Below are positions 47,742 to 56,178 of a DNA stretch of 64,000 nt, one piece after another. The translations under genes were made by a program, and so were the position numbers. The stretch lies in NCBI RefSeq assembly GCF_001274535.1, contig NZ_CP012410.1, positions 1,399,126 through 1,463,125 on the forward strand, written 5' to 3'. Below the pieces are notes generated by a model, which saw nothing but the letters and a program-made list of their open reading frames with translations, made no database searches and was not told the DNA's origin. This DNA comes from Leptotrichia sp. oral taxon 212 (GTDB taxonomy: Bacteria > Fusobacteriota > Fusobacteriia > Fusobacteriales > Leptotrichiaceae). Within the stretch, counting starts at the first letter, position 1. The number at the start of each line of letters is the position of its first letter.

Positions 47742-49352
47742 CTACTTTTCCATATACCCGTAATTGAAATCTGTTATTCCAGTAATACTTCTTCTAATAA
47801 TTCCTTTTATATCTGGATTTCTATAGTGATTTTCAACAGAAAAATATAAAGGAGCAATAACAGCTTCATTTACAAGTATCATTTCTGCCTCATTTGTTTT
47901 TTTATCTCTTGCATCTCCTGAAGACATTTTTGAAATTTCATCAACAAGTAAGTTATACTGTTTCTTTGACCATATATTTTCATTCTTTCCATCATCTTTT
48001 TTCCATCTTTCAAGATACGAAAGTGCATCATCAAATTTTGGAGACCATGTATTTAAAACTATATCGTAATCTCCTGTTCTTGTTTTATTCAGTCTTTCTT
48101 TAAAAGAAACTACGGTAACATTTGTTTCCAGTCCTAATTTTGTTTTTAATTCTTCCTGCAGAAACTGAATTTCAAGTTTTTCAGGATCTGAATTTCCAGA
48201 TAAAAGATTTAATTTTAATGTTGTAATACCTAATTCCTTTAATGCTTCAGAATAAAGCTTTTTTGCTTCTTCTATATCATTATCCTTAAAATTATCAGCG
48301 TCAGGATATTTTTCCCTATATTTTTTAGAATATCCAGAAATCATACTGCTTATTAGAGATTTTGCAACTACTGAACCATCTTTTTTTATTTCTTCTACGT
48401 ATTTTTCCCTGTCTATTACAAGTGATATTGCCTTTCTTAATTTTTTATTCTGCAAATATTTATTACTTAAATTAAAATCCAGATACCATATTCTTCCATT
48501 AAGGAATGTATCTACAGTCCCTTCTTTTCTGTATTTTTCCAGATTATAATTTTCAATTCTGGACATATCTATTTCCTTATTTTTTATAAGATCATCCACT
48601 ACCTTGAAATCTTTTGAAATAACATATTTTATATCAGGTATTTTTATACTCTTACTATTCCAGTAATGCTCATTTTTTTCAAGTAATATTTCATTTTCCT
48701 TAAGGGAAACTATTTTATACGGACCATTAAAGAGAAAACTATCCTGTTTTACAGCATATTTCTCTTTATGAATATTGTAAAACTCCTCTTTTAATGGAAC
48801 TGTAATCGGTAATGTCAATATATATTTAAAATACGATACCGGATTTTCCAGAGTGATTTCCAAAGTCCTTTCATCAATCACTTTTATTCCAAGTTCATTT
48901 TCCTGTACTTTTCCTTCATAATATGCCTCTGCATTTTTTATTGGAAACAGCATCTCTGCAAACTGTGCTGCTGTTTTAGGATTCAGAACTCTCTTGAAGG
49001 CAAATAGAAAATCATTTGCAGTAATTTTGCTTCCATCACTCCATTTTGCATTTTCCCTGATTTTAAATGTAAGCTTATTTCCCTCTTCTTTAAAGCTTTC
49101 AGCTACTCCACCTGTATAATTTCCATTTTCATCTAATCTCAGAAGTCCTTCATAAATAGAAGAATCCACTTGTGCAGCAATCATTTCACTGAATAAATGA
49201 GGATCCAGAGTTTTATAGTCACTCCCAAGATTAAATATTATAGGATCTTTTTCCTTATTCTTTTTTGTATTTCCATTATTTTTTGAAAAACATCCCGATA
49301 TTAATAACACTGCTGCTATTATAAAAAACAGTATACTAGTATTTCTTCTCAC
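47742..49352 (-). CDS. ABC transporter substrate-binding lipoprotein (peptide-type, SBP_bac_5)
   Basis: This 536-aa lipoprotein has a signal peptide with lipobox LISGC (Cys21). The mature chain follows the OppA/DppA family 5 pattern (NLGSDYKTLDPHLFSEMIAAQVDSSIYEGLLRLDENG, WSDGSKITANDFLFAFKRVLNP). It is anchored at the inner membrane, facing the periplasm, and delivers peptides to an ABC permease that is not in this window. It starts with GTG 20 bp after metK. It therefore probably shares the SAM-riboswitch transcript, which hints at methionine-containing peptides as substrate. The substrate is inference. Confidence 0.88.
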   Translation of the reverse strand: MRRNTSILFFIIAAVLLISGCFSKNNGNTKKNKEKDPIIFNLGSDYKTLDPHLFSEMIAAQVDSSIYEGLLRLDENGNYTGGVAESFKEEGNKLTFKIRENAKWSDGSKITANDFLFAFKRVLNPKTAAQFAEMLFPIKNAEAYYEGKVQENELGIKVIDERTLEITLENPVSYFKYILTLPITVPLKEEFYNIHKEKYAVKQDSFLFNGPYKIVSLKENEILLEKNEHYWNSKSIKIPDIKYVISKDFKVVDDLIKNKEIDMSRIENYNLEKYRKEGTVDTFLNGRIWYLDFNLSNKYLQNKKLRKAISLVIDREKYVEEIKKDGSVVAKSLISSMISGYSKKYREKYPDADNFKDNDIEEAKKLYSEALKELGITTLKLNLLSGNSDPEKLEIQFLQEELKTKLGLETNVTVVSFKERLNKTRTGDYDIVLNTWSPKFDDALSYLERWKKDDGKNENIWSKKQYNLLVDEISKMSSGDARDKKTNEAEMILVNEAVIAPLYFSVENHYRNPDIKGIIRRSITGITDFNYGYMEK

Positions 49353-49372
49353 ATTTTCTCCTTTAACATTTT

Positions 49373-50521
49373 TTATAGATGACTTTTTATTTCATCCACT
49401 TTATCCAGCCTTTCCCAAGGCAAGTCTATATCTGTTCTTCCAATATGTCCAAATGCTGCCAAATCCTGATATCTGAACTTAGGATTTCTCAATTCAAGCT
49501 CTTTTTCTATTCCCCTTGGAGTAAGATCAAATATCTTTTCTACAATCTCTTCAATTTTACTTTCTTCAACAGTAGATGTTCCAAAAGTTTCCACTCTTAC
49601 AGAAACAGGTTCTACTACTCCTATTGCATACGAAAACTGAACTTCACATTTTGTAGCTATTCCTGCTGCAACTATATTTTTTGCAATCCATCTTGCAGCA
49701 TAGGCGGCCGATCTATCAACCTTTGAAGGATCTTTTCCTGAAAATGCTCCTCCTCCATGTCTGAAATATCCTCCATAAGTATCGATTATTATTTTTCTTC
49801 CTGTCAGTCCAGAATCACCATGAGGACCACCTATTACAAATCTTCCTGTCGGATTTATATGATATTTTCTGACCTTATCATAATCAAGATTATATCTTTC
49901 CAATACAGGTTTTATAACCTGTTCTTTCAAATCACTTTCTATTTTTTCCTTTGTCACATTTTCATCATGCTGAACTGAAAGAACAACTGTATCAACACCT
50001 TTAATTTTACTATTTTCATCATAAATCAGTGTCACCTGTGCTTTTGCATCCGGTCTTGTCCACTTCAGTACCTTTTCTCTTGTAAGCTTAGTAAGTCTTA
50101 TTATTATTTCCCTTGCAAGTACCATCGCTAAAGGCATCAGCTCCTCAGTTTCATTTACAGCTCCACCAAACATGATTCCCTGATCTCCTGCTCCTCCAGT
50201 ATCTACTCCCATTGATATATCAGGTGACTGGGAATGAATAGTATTAAGTACTCCACAGTCAGAATCAAATCCCATTCCAGGTTTATACCCTATTTCATTA
50301 ATTTTATCCCTCACAATCTTCTGCACATCAACATATGTTGTTGTAGTTATTTCTCCTCCTACAATTACAAGTCCTGTTGTTGCAAATGTTTCACAAGCCA
50401 CTCTGGCATTTACGTCCTCTGCAAGACATGCATCTAATACTGCATCTGAAATCTGATCACATATTTTGTCAGGATGTCCTGGTGATACAAATTCCGATGT
50501 AAAATAAATGTTTTTTGACAT
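49373..50521 (-). CDS. metK: S-adenosylmethionine synthetase
   Basis: This 382-aa enzyme makes SAM from methionine and ATP. Motifs: [27 protein letters not shown], and the phosphate loop [16 protein letters not shown]. Normal length. AGGAGG precedes the ATG. Upstream is a SAM-I riboswitch with terminator and a consensus promoter, so excess SAM should stop transcription. Confidence 0.98.
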   Translation of the reverse strand: MSKNIYFTSEFVSPGHPDKICDQISDAVLDACLAEDVNARVACETFATTGLVIVGGEITTTTYVDVQKIVRDKINEIGYKPGMGFDSDCGVLNTIHSQSPDISMGVDTGGAGDQGIMFGGAVNETEELMPLAMVLAREIIIRLTKLTREKVLKWTRPDAKAQVTLIYDENSKIKGVDTVVLSVQHDENVTKEKIESDLKEQVIKPVLERYNLDYDKVRKYHINPTGRFVIGGPHGDSGLTGRKIIIDTYGGYFRHGGGAFSGKDPSKVDRSAAYAARWIAKNIVAAGIATKCEVQFSYAIGVVEPVSVRVETFGTSTVEESKIEEIVEKIFDLTPRGIEKELELRNPKFRYQDLAAFGHIGRTDIDLPWERLDKVDEIKSHL

Positions 50522-50583
50522 TTTTTTCCTCCTTAAATTTAGTTTTAAAATTTTAGAGTTTTTTATATCAGGTAATTACTTAT

Positions 50584-50609
50584 AAAAAAAAACTCTTCAC
50601 AAAGAAGAG
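50584..50609 (-). terminator. Terminator of the SAM riboswitch
   Basis: Stem CTCTTC/GAAGAG with a 5-nt loop (50593-50609) followed by nine T residues on the minus strand, directly after the aptamer. Confidence 0.9.
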
Positions 50610-50620
50610 AATTACAAATT

Positions 50621-50721
50621 CTTATCTTCGCATCTTTTATGCCGGGAATTGGCACCTTATACTTTCATATAGGTTGCCGGATACTAATAACGGGCCCGTC
50701 CCTCGTATCTCTCTTGATAAG
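50621..50721 (-). promoter_or_regulatory. SAM-I (S-box) riboswitch
   Basis: On the minus strand the aptamer has P1 CTTATC/GATAAG, the conserved AAGAGAG, GAGGGA, the GGCCCG and CCGGCAACC blocks, AAGGTGCCAATTCC and a closing AAGATAAG. These are the invariant S-box segments in order. It lies in front of metK. Confidence 0.97.
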
Positions 50722-50743
50722 TTGCATATTTAACTGTAAACAC

Positions 50744-50772
50744 ATTATAAATTATTTTTTCGATTCTGTCAA
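50744..50772 (-). promoter_or_regulatory. Consensus promoter of metK
   Basis: Perfect TTGACA (50772-50767), 17-bp spacer, perfect TATAAT (50749-50744). It starts transcription about 15-20 nt before the riboswitch. Confidence 0.95.
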
Positions 50773-50870
50773 TTTTTATTTGATAAAGTTCTAAAATTTT
50801 TTAACCAGTATTTTTTACATAGAACTTTCAAATACAGTAATTTATATTTTCCCATTCGTAAATAAATTAT

Positions 50871-51461
50871 TTATTCTATTTCCCTTCTTCCTTCAAGAGA
50901 TCTTCCCAATGTTGCCATATCAGTAAACTCAATATTTCCACCCATAGGAATTCCACTTGCAATCTGAGATACTTTTATATCCTTATTTTTTATCATCTTT
51001 ATAAGGTAAAGTGCTGTTGTTTCTCCTTCCATATCAGGATTTAAAGCCAGTATTACTTCTTGCACATCTTTTTCATCAAGTCTTTTTATCAGTTCTGATA
51101 TATTTAAATCTTCTATCGTTACTCCATTAAGAGGATCTATTTTTCCACCAAGTACATGATAAAGCCCGTTATATGTTTCTGATTTTTCAAAAGCAATTAT
51201 ATCCTTTACGCTCTCTACTACACATATAATACTTTTATCTCTTTTCTCACTTGAACATATTTCACAGATTTCACCTTCACATAAGTTTCCACAGATTGAA
51301 CAGTGTTTTATGTTAGTATATGCATCCCTAATAGTCGAAAGCATACTTTCAATTTCGATTTCACTTTTTTCAAGTATGTCAAAAGCTATTCTCATAGCAC
51401 TTTTTTTTCCTATTCCAGGTAATTTCCCAAAAACTTCTATAAGCTCATCTAATTTTTTCAT
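50871..51461 (-). CDS. recR: Recombination mediator RecR
   Basis: This 196-aa RecFOR-pathway protein helps load RecA at gaps. N-terminal helix-hairpin-helix (KLPGIGKKSAMRIAFD), a four-Cys zinc site (CSICGNLCEGEICEIC), and a TOPRIM domain (IICVVESVKDIIAFE, ALNPDMEGETTALYL). Normal length. It is 105 bp after pyk on the same strand. Confidence 0.97.
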   Translation of the reverse strand: MKKLDELIEVFGKLPGIGKKSAMRIAFDILEKSEIEIESMLSTIRDAYTNIKHCSICGNLCEGEICEICSSEKRDKSIICVVESVKDIIAFEKSETYNGLYHVLGGKIDPLNGVTIEDLNISELIKRLDEKDVQEVILALNPDMEGETTALYLIKMIKNKDIKVSQIASGIPMGGNIEFTDMATLGRSLEGRREIE

Positions 51462-51491
51462 TGTTTCACCTTTTATTATAATTTTTATAAA

Positions 51492-51528
51492 TAAAGAGGA
51501 GCTTCACACTCCGCAGCTCCCTTTATTT
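51492..51528. terminator. Possible terminator hairpin between pyk and recR
   Basis: Imperfect stem AAAG-GGAGCT/AGCTCC-CTTT around 51494-51523. The minus-strand T-run is poor, so termination after pyk may be partial. Confidence 0.4.
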
Positions 51529-51566
51529 TATTTCTTTATATACTTTTTTATTTAATCTGAAATTTA

Positions 51567-52997
51567 CTATTCTCCGATTCTTTCAATTTTGAATGTATTT
51601 GTTGTTCCAGTTTCAGAAATTCCTGTAACAAGTACTACTAAATCTCCATTTTTAACTTCTTCATGAACTGAAGCAATTTCTTTAGCTTTTTTGAAGAAAT
51701 CATCAGCTACATCAAGATTTTTTTCAACATATGCTCTGACTCCTCTTACTAAAGCCAATTGTCTTGCTGTCTGTTCGCTGTCAGTAAGAGCAATTATTGG
51801 TACCGTAGGTCCATATTTTCTTATCATTCTTGCTGCTCTTCCTGTTTTAGTCCAACAGATAATTAATTTTGCGTCCAGTATTTCTGATGAACTTACTGCT
51901 CCTCTAGAAATTGCTTCCGTTACAGTTATATTCGCTGATTCAGGAATTTCAATATTTTTATATTTCTTAAATTCGTCAGTTCTTTTTGAAATATCCGCCA
52001 TCATTTTAACAGCTTCTACAGGATACTTACCTTTTGCAGATTCTCCTGAAAGCATTACAGCATCAGTACCATCTAAGATAGCATTTGCAACATCTCCTGC
52101 TTCTGCTCTTGTAGGTCTTGGATTTCTAATCATTGAATCAAGCATTTGTGTTGCAGTTATAACAGGTTTTCCTGCTTTGTTACATTTTCTTATCATCATT
52201 TTTTGCATAAATGGAACTTCTTCAGCAGGTATTTCTACTCCAAGGTCTCCTCTTGCTACCATTATCGCATCACTTAATTCAAGAATTTCATCAAAATTGT
52301 CTACACCTTCCTGATTTTCTATTTTAGAAATAATCTGTATTTTTGATCCTCCATTGTCATCTAGAACTTTTCTAACTTCAGCAACATCTGATGCTTTTCT
52401 TATAAATGAAGCCGCAACAAAGTCAACTCCCTGTTCACAACCGAACTTTAAATCAGCTATATCTTTTTCAGCTAATGCAGGCAATCCTACAGAAACTCCT
52501 GGAAGGTTAACTCCTTTAGTTTCTCCTAATTCTCCTGTATTCTTTATTTCACATAATATTTCGTTACCTTTTATTTCCAGTACTTCAAGTCCAACAAGTC
52601 CATCATCTAAAAGAACTGTATTTCCTGGTTTCAGATCATTTACGATTCCTGGATATGAAACTGATATTTTATCCTTATTACCTATATGAGAATAATCTGT
52701 TGTAATTGTTATTTTATTTCCAGCTTCCAGTACGATGTCATTTCCACCTTCTAATTTTCCTGTTCTTATTTCAGGTCCTTTCGTATCAAGTAATATTCCT
52801 ATATATCTTCCTGTGTTATCTGTTACCTGTCTAAGTCTTTCAATTCTTCCTCCATGCTCTTCATAATCCCCGTGAGAAAAATTCAATCTCATTATGTTCA
52901 TTCCATTTTGAACTAATTTTTGTAGCATTTCTGCACTTTCACTTTTTGGTCCTATTGTACAAATGACTTTTGTCATTTTTATTTTCATATGTTTCAT
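51567..52997 (-). CDS. pyk: Pyruvate kinase
   Basis: This 476-aa glycolytic enzyme converts PEP and ADP to pyruvate and ATP. Motifs: TKVICTIGPKSESAEM, MRLNFSHGDYEEH, and the active-site MVARGDLGVEIPAEEVP with KPVITATQMLDSM. It is the short form without the extra PEP-utiliser-like C-terminal domain found in Bacillus. AGGAGG stands close to the first ATG at 52997; the ATG three codons later is a possible alternative. It lies 53 bp after pfkA, forming a glycolytic pair. Confidence 0.97.
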   Translation of the reverse strand: MKHMKIKMTKVICTIGPKSESAEMLQKLVQNGMNIMRLNFSHGDYEEHGGRIERLRQVTDNTGRYIGILLDTKGPEIRTGKLEGGNDIVLEAGNKITITTDYSHIGNKDKISVSYPGIVNDLKPGNTVLLDDGLVGLEVLEIKGNEILCEIKNTGELGETKGVNLPGVSVGLPALAEKDIADLKFGCEQGVDFVAASFIRKASDVAEVRKVLDDNGGSKIQIISKIENQEGVDNFDEILELSDAIMVARGDLGVEIPAEEVPFMQKMMIRKCNKAGKPVITATQMLDSMIRNPRPTRAEAGDVANAILDGTDAVMLSGESAKGKYPVEAVKMMADISKRTDEFKKYKNIEIPESANITVTEAISRGAVSSSEILDAKLIICWTKTGRAARMIRKYGPTVPIIALTDSEQTARQLALVRGVRAYVEKNLDVADDFFKKAKEIASVHEEVKNGDLVVLVTGISETGTTNTFKIERIGE

Positions 52998-53050
52998 TTT
53001 TCCTCCTATAAATATCTTAAGTTTATAAAAATAATTCCTGTTGCCAGTAA

Positions 53051-54013
53051 TTATAATGACAACATGTTAGCAATTGCATAATCAGCAAATGAACTTTTTG
53101 AGTAATTCTCCCATGCATACGATAATGGATGAGTCGTAACTTTTTCACTTTGAATTCCTACCATCAGTCCACCTTCACCTGCTACTAACAGTTCAACTGC
53201 TTTTACTCCCATTCTTGTTGCAAGTATTCTGTCAAATGCTGTAGGCGAACCTCCTCTTTGAACGTGTCCTAATATTGTAACTCTTATACTTGTATTTACT
53301 TTTTTTGAAAGTTCCTTTTGAATTTCTACAACATTTCCTACTCCTTCAGCCACTATGATTACATCATAAAGTTTTCCTTCTTCTCTTCTGAATTTAATAA
53401 CTTCAGCCAAATCATCTATTGAAAATTCAACTTCAGGAATAAGAACTCCACTTGCTCCTCCTGCTATTGCAGAATATAATGCAAGATCTCCGCAGTTTCT
53501 TCCCATAACTTCTATAAGATATGTTCTTTCATGCGAAATTGCCGTATCTTTTATTTTTGATATTGCATCAAGTATTATATTTAAGGCGGTATCATATCCA
53601 ATTGTATAATCTGTTCCTGCAACATCATTATCTATTGTTCCAGGTATTCCTATTGTTTTTATTCCATGTTCTGTATATAAGTAATGAGCTCCATGAAATG
53701 AACCATCTCCACCTATTACAACTAATCCGTCTATTCCTCTTTTTTTCAAGTTTTCTGCTGCTTTAGCCCTTACCTCAGGATCTTTAAATTCCGGTAATCT
53801 TGCTGACAGCAAAATTGTTCCACCTTGATCTGCAATTCCACTTACATTAAGTGATGTCATCTGGAATATCTGGTCTTCATACAGACCTTTGTATCCCCTC
53901 TTTATACCATAGACATCTATTCCTTTAGTAATTGCAGTTTTTGCCACTGCTCTTACAGCAGTATTCATCCCCTGCGAATCTCCTCCACTTGTCAAAATTG
54001 CAATTTTTTTCAT
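53051..54013 (-). CDS. pfkA: ATP-dependent 6-phosphofructokinase
   Basis: This 320-aa enzyme phosphorylates fructose 6-phosphate, the committed step of glycolysis. Motifs: LTSGGDSQGMNTAVRAV, GGDGSFHGAH, and the catalytic GTIDNDVAGTDYTIG. ATP rather than PPi use is suggested by the GGDGS loop (Gly before Asp-Gly-Ser). Length is the classical bacterial PfkA size. It is probably co-transcribed with pyk. Confidence 0.96.
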   Translation of the reverse strand: MKKIAILTSGGDSQGMNTAVRAVAKTAITKGIDVYGIKRGYKGLYEDQIFQMTSLNVSGIADQGGTILLSARLPEFKDPEVRAKAAENLKKRGIDGLVVIGGDGSFHGAHYLYTEHGIKTIGIPGTIDNDVAGTDYTIGYDTALNIILDAISKIKDTAISHERTYLIEVMGRNCGDLALYSAIAGGASGVLIPEVEFSIDDLAEVIKFRREEGKLYDVIIVAEGVGNVVEIQKELSKKVNTSIRVTILGHVQRGGSPTAFDRILATRMGVKAVELLVAGEGGLMVGIQSEKVTTHPLSYAWENYSKSSFADYAIANMLSL

Positions 54014-54121
54014 AAATTTTCTCCTTCTATCTTTTCCACTTTTCTATATCTGATAAATAATAGCATTTTTTTTACTTTTTTTCAATGCCTATTTTAAAAT
54101 TTGTTACTTAGACCTGCGTCC

Positions 54122-55375
54122 TTAAAAATTATTATTATACACAGGCTCAGCGTGAATTAAAACTCTTTTTATATTTTTATACTTATGTTTTATAAACTTT
54201 GAAATCTTATTTGTTATCTCATGCGCTTCATCTATCGTCAATGACTTATCCATACGTACATCTATAAATAAATATATATTTTTCCCTGATGTTGTCATTC
54301 TGAAGTCGTGTGCATTCTCTATTTCATCAAATTCCGAAAGATCTTTCCTTACATTTTCCAGAAGTTCTTCATCCTGTGAATCAAGAAGTATCAATGCATT
54401 GTCCTTTATTAGGTTATAACCTGAATACATTATATATATCGCCACTGAAATCCCTACAAATACATCAAATACAGGATTTATTTTTGAAAGCAGAATTCCT
54501 GCAAGAACTGAAATTGAAATAACTATATCTGCCTTATAATCTTCCAGAAGTGAATTTATAAGTGCTCCTCTATAATCCTTTGTATTATTTTTCATAAAAA
54601 TAAGTTGAAATACTTTTATAATTATTACTATAACTGTTATAATTACAGGCATTGGAGAGGTAATAACTTCTCCTTTCATCTGAAAAATACCCATTATATT
54701 TTCTTTTATTATATCAAATGCCGTAATCATTATAAAAGTACCGATAATAACACTAAAAACTGACTCTATCTTTCCATGGCCAAAGGGATGTTCCTTGTCT
54801 TCAGGATTTTCTCCGACCTTTAGACCAATAATTACCAGTATATTCGTTATAAGATCTGAAAGCGAATTCAGTCCATCTGAAATAAGCGACACACTTTTGA
54901 AAATATTTCCTGAAATTATCTTCAATAATGCAAGTACTATATTTATAACTATTGCAAATTTTGAGACAAACATCATCTTCTTATTCAGTTTTCTTTCTTC
55001 GCTGAAATTTCCAAGCTCATAAAATCCATCACTATTTTTTACAAAACGCTGCTTTTCCAGAAAATTGTTCATCTGCTTATGTTTTTCCACAACAAGTGAA
55101 TCAAAATTATTATTCATAAGCCAGTTTATAATATATTTTAGGAGTATTGAGCCAAAACCATTATTTCTAAGCTTTTTATTAACAAATATTTTTTTTAGGC
55201 ATGCTTTTTCAGCAAGTTCAATCACTGCATATCCTAAAATTTTTTCATCTTCAATAATATAAAAAAGTCTACTTGAATCATTGTCTTTCTGAAATATAAA
55301 ATCAAAATCCAGTACTTTCAGCTGTTGAAACAACTTCTTATTATCTTTCGTTTTTTCCAATTGTAATATTTCCAT
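54122..55375 (-). CDS. GNAT acetyltransferase-CDF cation transporter fusion
   Basis: This 417-aa protein has two parts. Residues about 1-120 have a GNAT N-acetyltransferase pattern (YIIEDEKILGYAVIEL, IFVNKKLRNNGFGSILLKYIINWL, with N-N-G-F-G-S as acetyl-CoA loop). Residues about 130-415 are a cation diffusion facilitator with six membrane helices (SLISDGLNSLSDLITN, HPFGHGKIES, LLEDYKADIVIS) and a cytosolic C-terminal dimer domain (DFRMTTSGKNIYLFIDVRMD). The CDF half should export divalent metal (Zn, Mn or Fe) by proton antiport. No stop or ribosome site separates the halves, so the fusion is real in this sequence. The acetyl acceptor is unknown. Confidence 0.85.
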   Translation of the reverse strand: MEILQLEKTKDNKKLFQQLKVLDFDFIFQKDNDSSRLFYIIEDEKILGYAVIELAEKACLKKIFVNKKLRNNGFGSILLKYIINWLMNNNFDSLVVEKHKQMNNFLEKQRFVKNSDGFYELGNFSEERKLNKKMMFVSKFAIVINIVLALLKIISGNIFKSVSLISDGLNSLSDLITNILVIIGLKVGENPEDKEHPFGHGKIESVFSVIIGTFIMITAFDIIKENIMGIFQMKGEVITSPMPVIITVIVIIIKVFQLIFMKNNTKDYRGALINSLLEDYKADIVISISVLAGILLSKINPVFDVFVGISVAIYIMYSGYNLIKDNALILLDSQDEELLENVRKDLSEFDEIENAHDFRMTTSGKNIYLFIDVRMDKSLTIDEAHEITNKISKFIKHKYKNIKRVLIHAEPVYNNNF

Positions 55376-55412
55376 ATCAAATTTTCTCCCTAATAAATCA
55401 AATCAAACGTGA

Positions 55413-55448
55413 TAAAAAAATAGCAATGAGGAATTCCTTTCTTGCTAT
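55413..55448 (-). terminator. Terminator downstream of SRP RNA
   Basis: Hairpin ATAGCAA/TTGCTAT with inner GAGG/CCTT, followed by seven T residues on the minus strand. Confidence 0.8.
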
Positions 55449-55492
55449 GTTGTAATAATATTGTCTTTTGTTATTTTAATCAATTATGAGTT

Positions 55493-55763
55493 TTTGTCAT
55501 ACATCAGGCTCTCGAAAGAATTTTACCACCTGTTTCTTACTTTAAAAACTCAAAAACAGCTACCCTGTAAACCTAGAGAAATCAACTTAGTGCTGCTTCG
55601 TTCCCGCCCTGACACGGTTCGCTGACTCTCTACAATACAGGACTATTTTCTCAACATCTTTAAAGTAAGGCGTTGATACTAAAATTTCCCTCAAGCCTGA
55701 CATCACCTCTACTAAAGCGGATTGTAGATACAGGGCACCGCTAACTCCCCGGCTAGTATGACA
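55493..55763 (-). ncRNA. ffs: Signal recognition particle RNA, large (Alu-containing) type
   Basis: About 270 nt. The 5' part carries the Alu-domain block (GGGGAGTTAGCGGTGCCCTGTA then ATCCGCT) matching Bacillus scRNA. The S-domain carries CCGTGTCAGG and GAAGCAGC around a GGAA tetraloop whose closing pairs are swapped but still complementary (GCG/CGA against the usual TCC/GGA). The 5' TTTTGTCATAC pairs with the 3' GTATGACAAAA. It targets membrane and secreted proteins through Ffh. End positions are approximate. Confidence 0.92.
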
Positions 55764-55769
55764 AAAAGT

Positions 55770-55798
55770 ATTTTACCATTTTTTTTTATTATTGTCAA
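55770..55798 (-). promoter_or_regulatory. Promoter of SRP RNA
   Basis: TTGACA (55798-55793), 17-bp spacer ending in TGG, TAAAAT (55775-55770). Confidence 0.9.
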
Positions 55799-55898
55799 TG
55801 TTTTAAAAATAATTTCATCACAGGATATTCTTTATTTTGAAATAATAAATTATTTTTAATATAAATTAAAAAATATTTAATTAATTGTAAAAATATGA

Positions 55899-55904
55899 TA
55901 TAAT
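55899..55904 (+). promoter_or_regulatory. Toxin promoter (extended -10)
   Basis: TATAAT preceded by TGA (extended -10) and a weak upstream A/T hexamer. The predicted start is near 55911. The short leader then folds a GTTC-TTTT-GAAC hairpin (55918-55929) directly before the ribosome site. Confidence 0.7.
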
Positions 55905-55937
55905 AAACTAGACTTTCGTTCTTTTGAACAGAGAGGA

Positions 55938-55960
55938 GGTTTTGCCATGTCATATATTAT
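55938..55960 (+). repeat. Direct repeat DRa over the toxin start codon
   Basis: A 23-bp segment containing GGTTTTGCC and ATGTCATATATTAT spans the end of the toxin ribosome site and the first codons. It recurs at 56079-56100 with a single C missing. Confidence 0.9.
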
Positions 55961-56045
55961 GACAGAAGTTTTTATCAACATTCTTTCAAGTTTGATTGTA
56001 TATTTTATAATCAAGTTAATTGAAAAGAACAGAGACAAAAACTAA
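55947..56045 (+). CDS. Fst-like type I toxin peptide, 32 aa
   Basis: The short ORF has an exceptional ribosome site (GAGAGGAGG) and encodes a single hydrophobic helix followed by a charged tail: MSYIMTEVFINILSS, then LIVYFIIKLIEKNRDKN. This is the architecture of Fst/TxpA/Ldr membrane toxins. Context is the stronger evidence. A convergent antisense RNA starts from a near-consensus promoter, both transcripts share one bidirectional terminator, and direct repeats at both 5' regions give the antisense RNA complementarity to the toxin start, as in the par locus of plasmid pAD1. An internal ATG at codon 5 would give 28 aa. Toxicity is inferred. Confidence 0.8.
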   Translation: MSYIMTEVFINILSSLIVYFIIKLIEKNRDKN

Positions 56046-56050
56046 AATAA

Positions 56051-56078
56051 AATCCCCTGCTGCAACAGGGGATTTTTT
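56051..56078. terminator. Shared bidirectional terminator of toxin and antitoxin
   Basis: Stem AATCCCCTG/CAGGGGATT with a 6-nt loop, T-run GATTTTTT on the plus strand and TTTTATTTTAG on the minus strand. Confidence 0.92.
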
Positions 56079-56100
56079 GGTTTTGCATGTCATATATTAT
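56079..56100 (+). repeat. Direct repeat DRb at the 5' end of the antisense RNA
   Basis: 22 bp, identical to DRa (55938-55960) apart from one missing C, lying between the shared terminator and the antitoxin promoter. Confidence 0.9.
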
Positions 56101-56109
56101 ATTCAAGTT

Positions 56110-56138
56110 ATTATAACATATCTTATATTTTTTATCAA
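56110..56138 (-). promoter_or_regulatory. Antitoxin RNA promoter
   Basis: TTGATA (56138-56133), 17-bp spacer ending in TGT, perfect TATAAT (56115-56110). It is clearly stronger than the toxin promoter. Confidence 0.9.
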
Positions 56139-56178
56139 TACTTAATTTAAAACTATAAGTTATTCCATATGAAATAAC

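Larger units (their letters stand above)
56044..56104 (-). ncRNA. Antisense antitoxin RNA (RNA II-like), about 61-64 nt
   Basis: Predicted from the promoter at 56138-56110 and the terminator at 56078-56051. Its 5' part is the complement of repeat DRb, so it can pair with the near-identical DRa on the toxin mRNA (ribosome site and start codon). Its 3' terminator hairpin is the exact complement of the toxin mRNA terminator. The size matches the 65-nt RNA II of pAD1 par. Confidence 0.75.
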
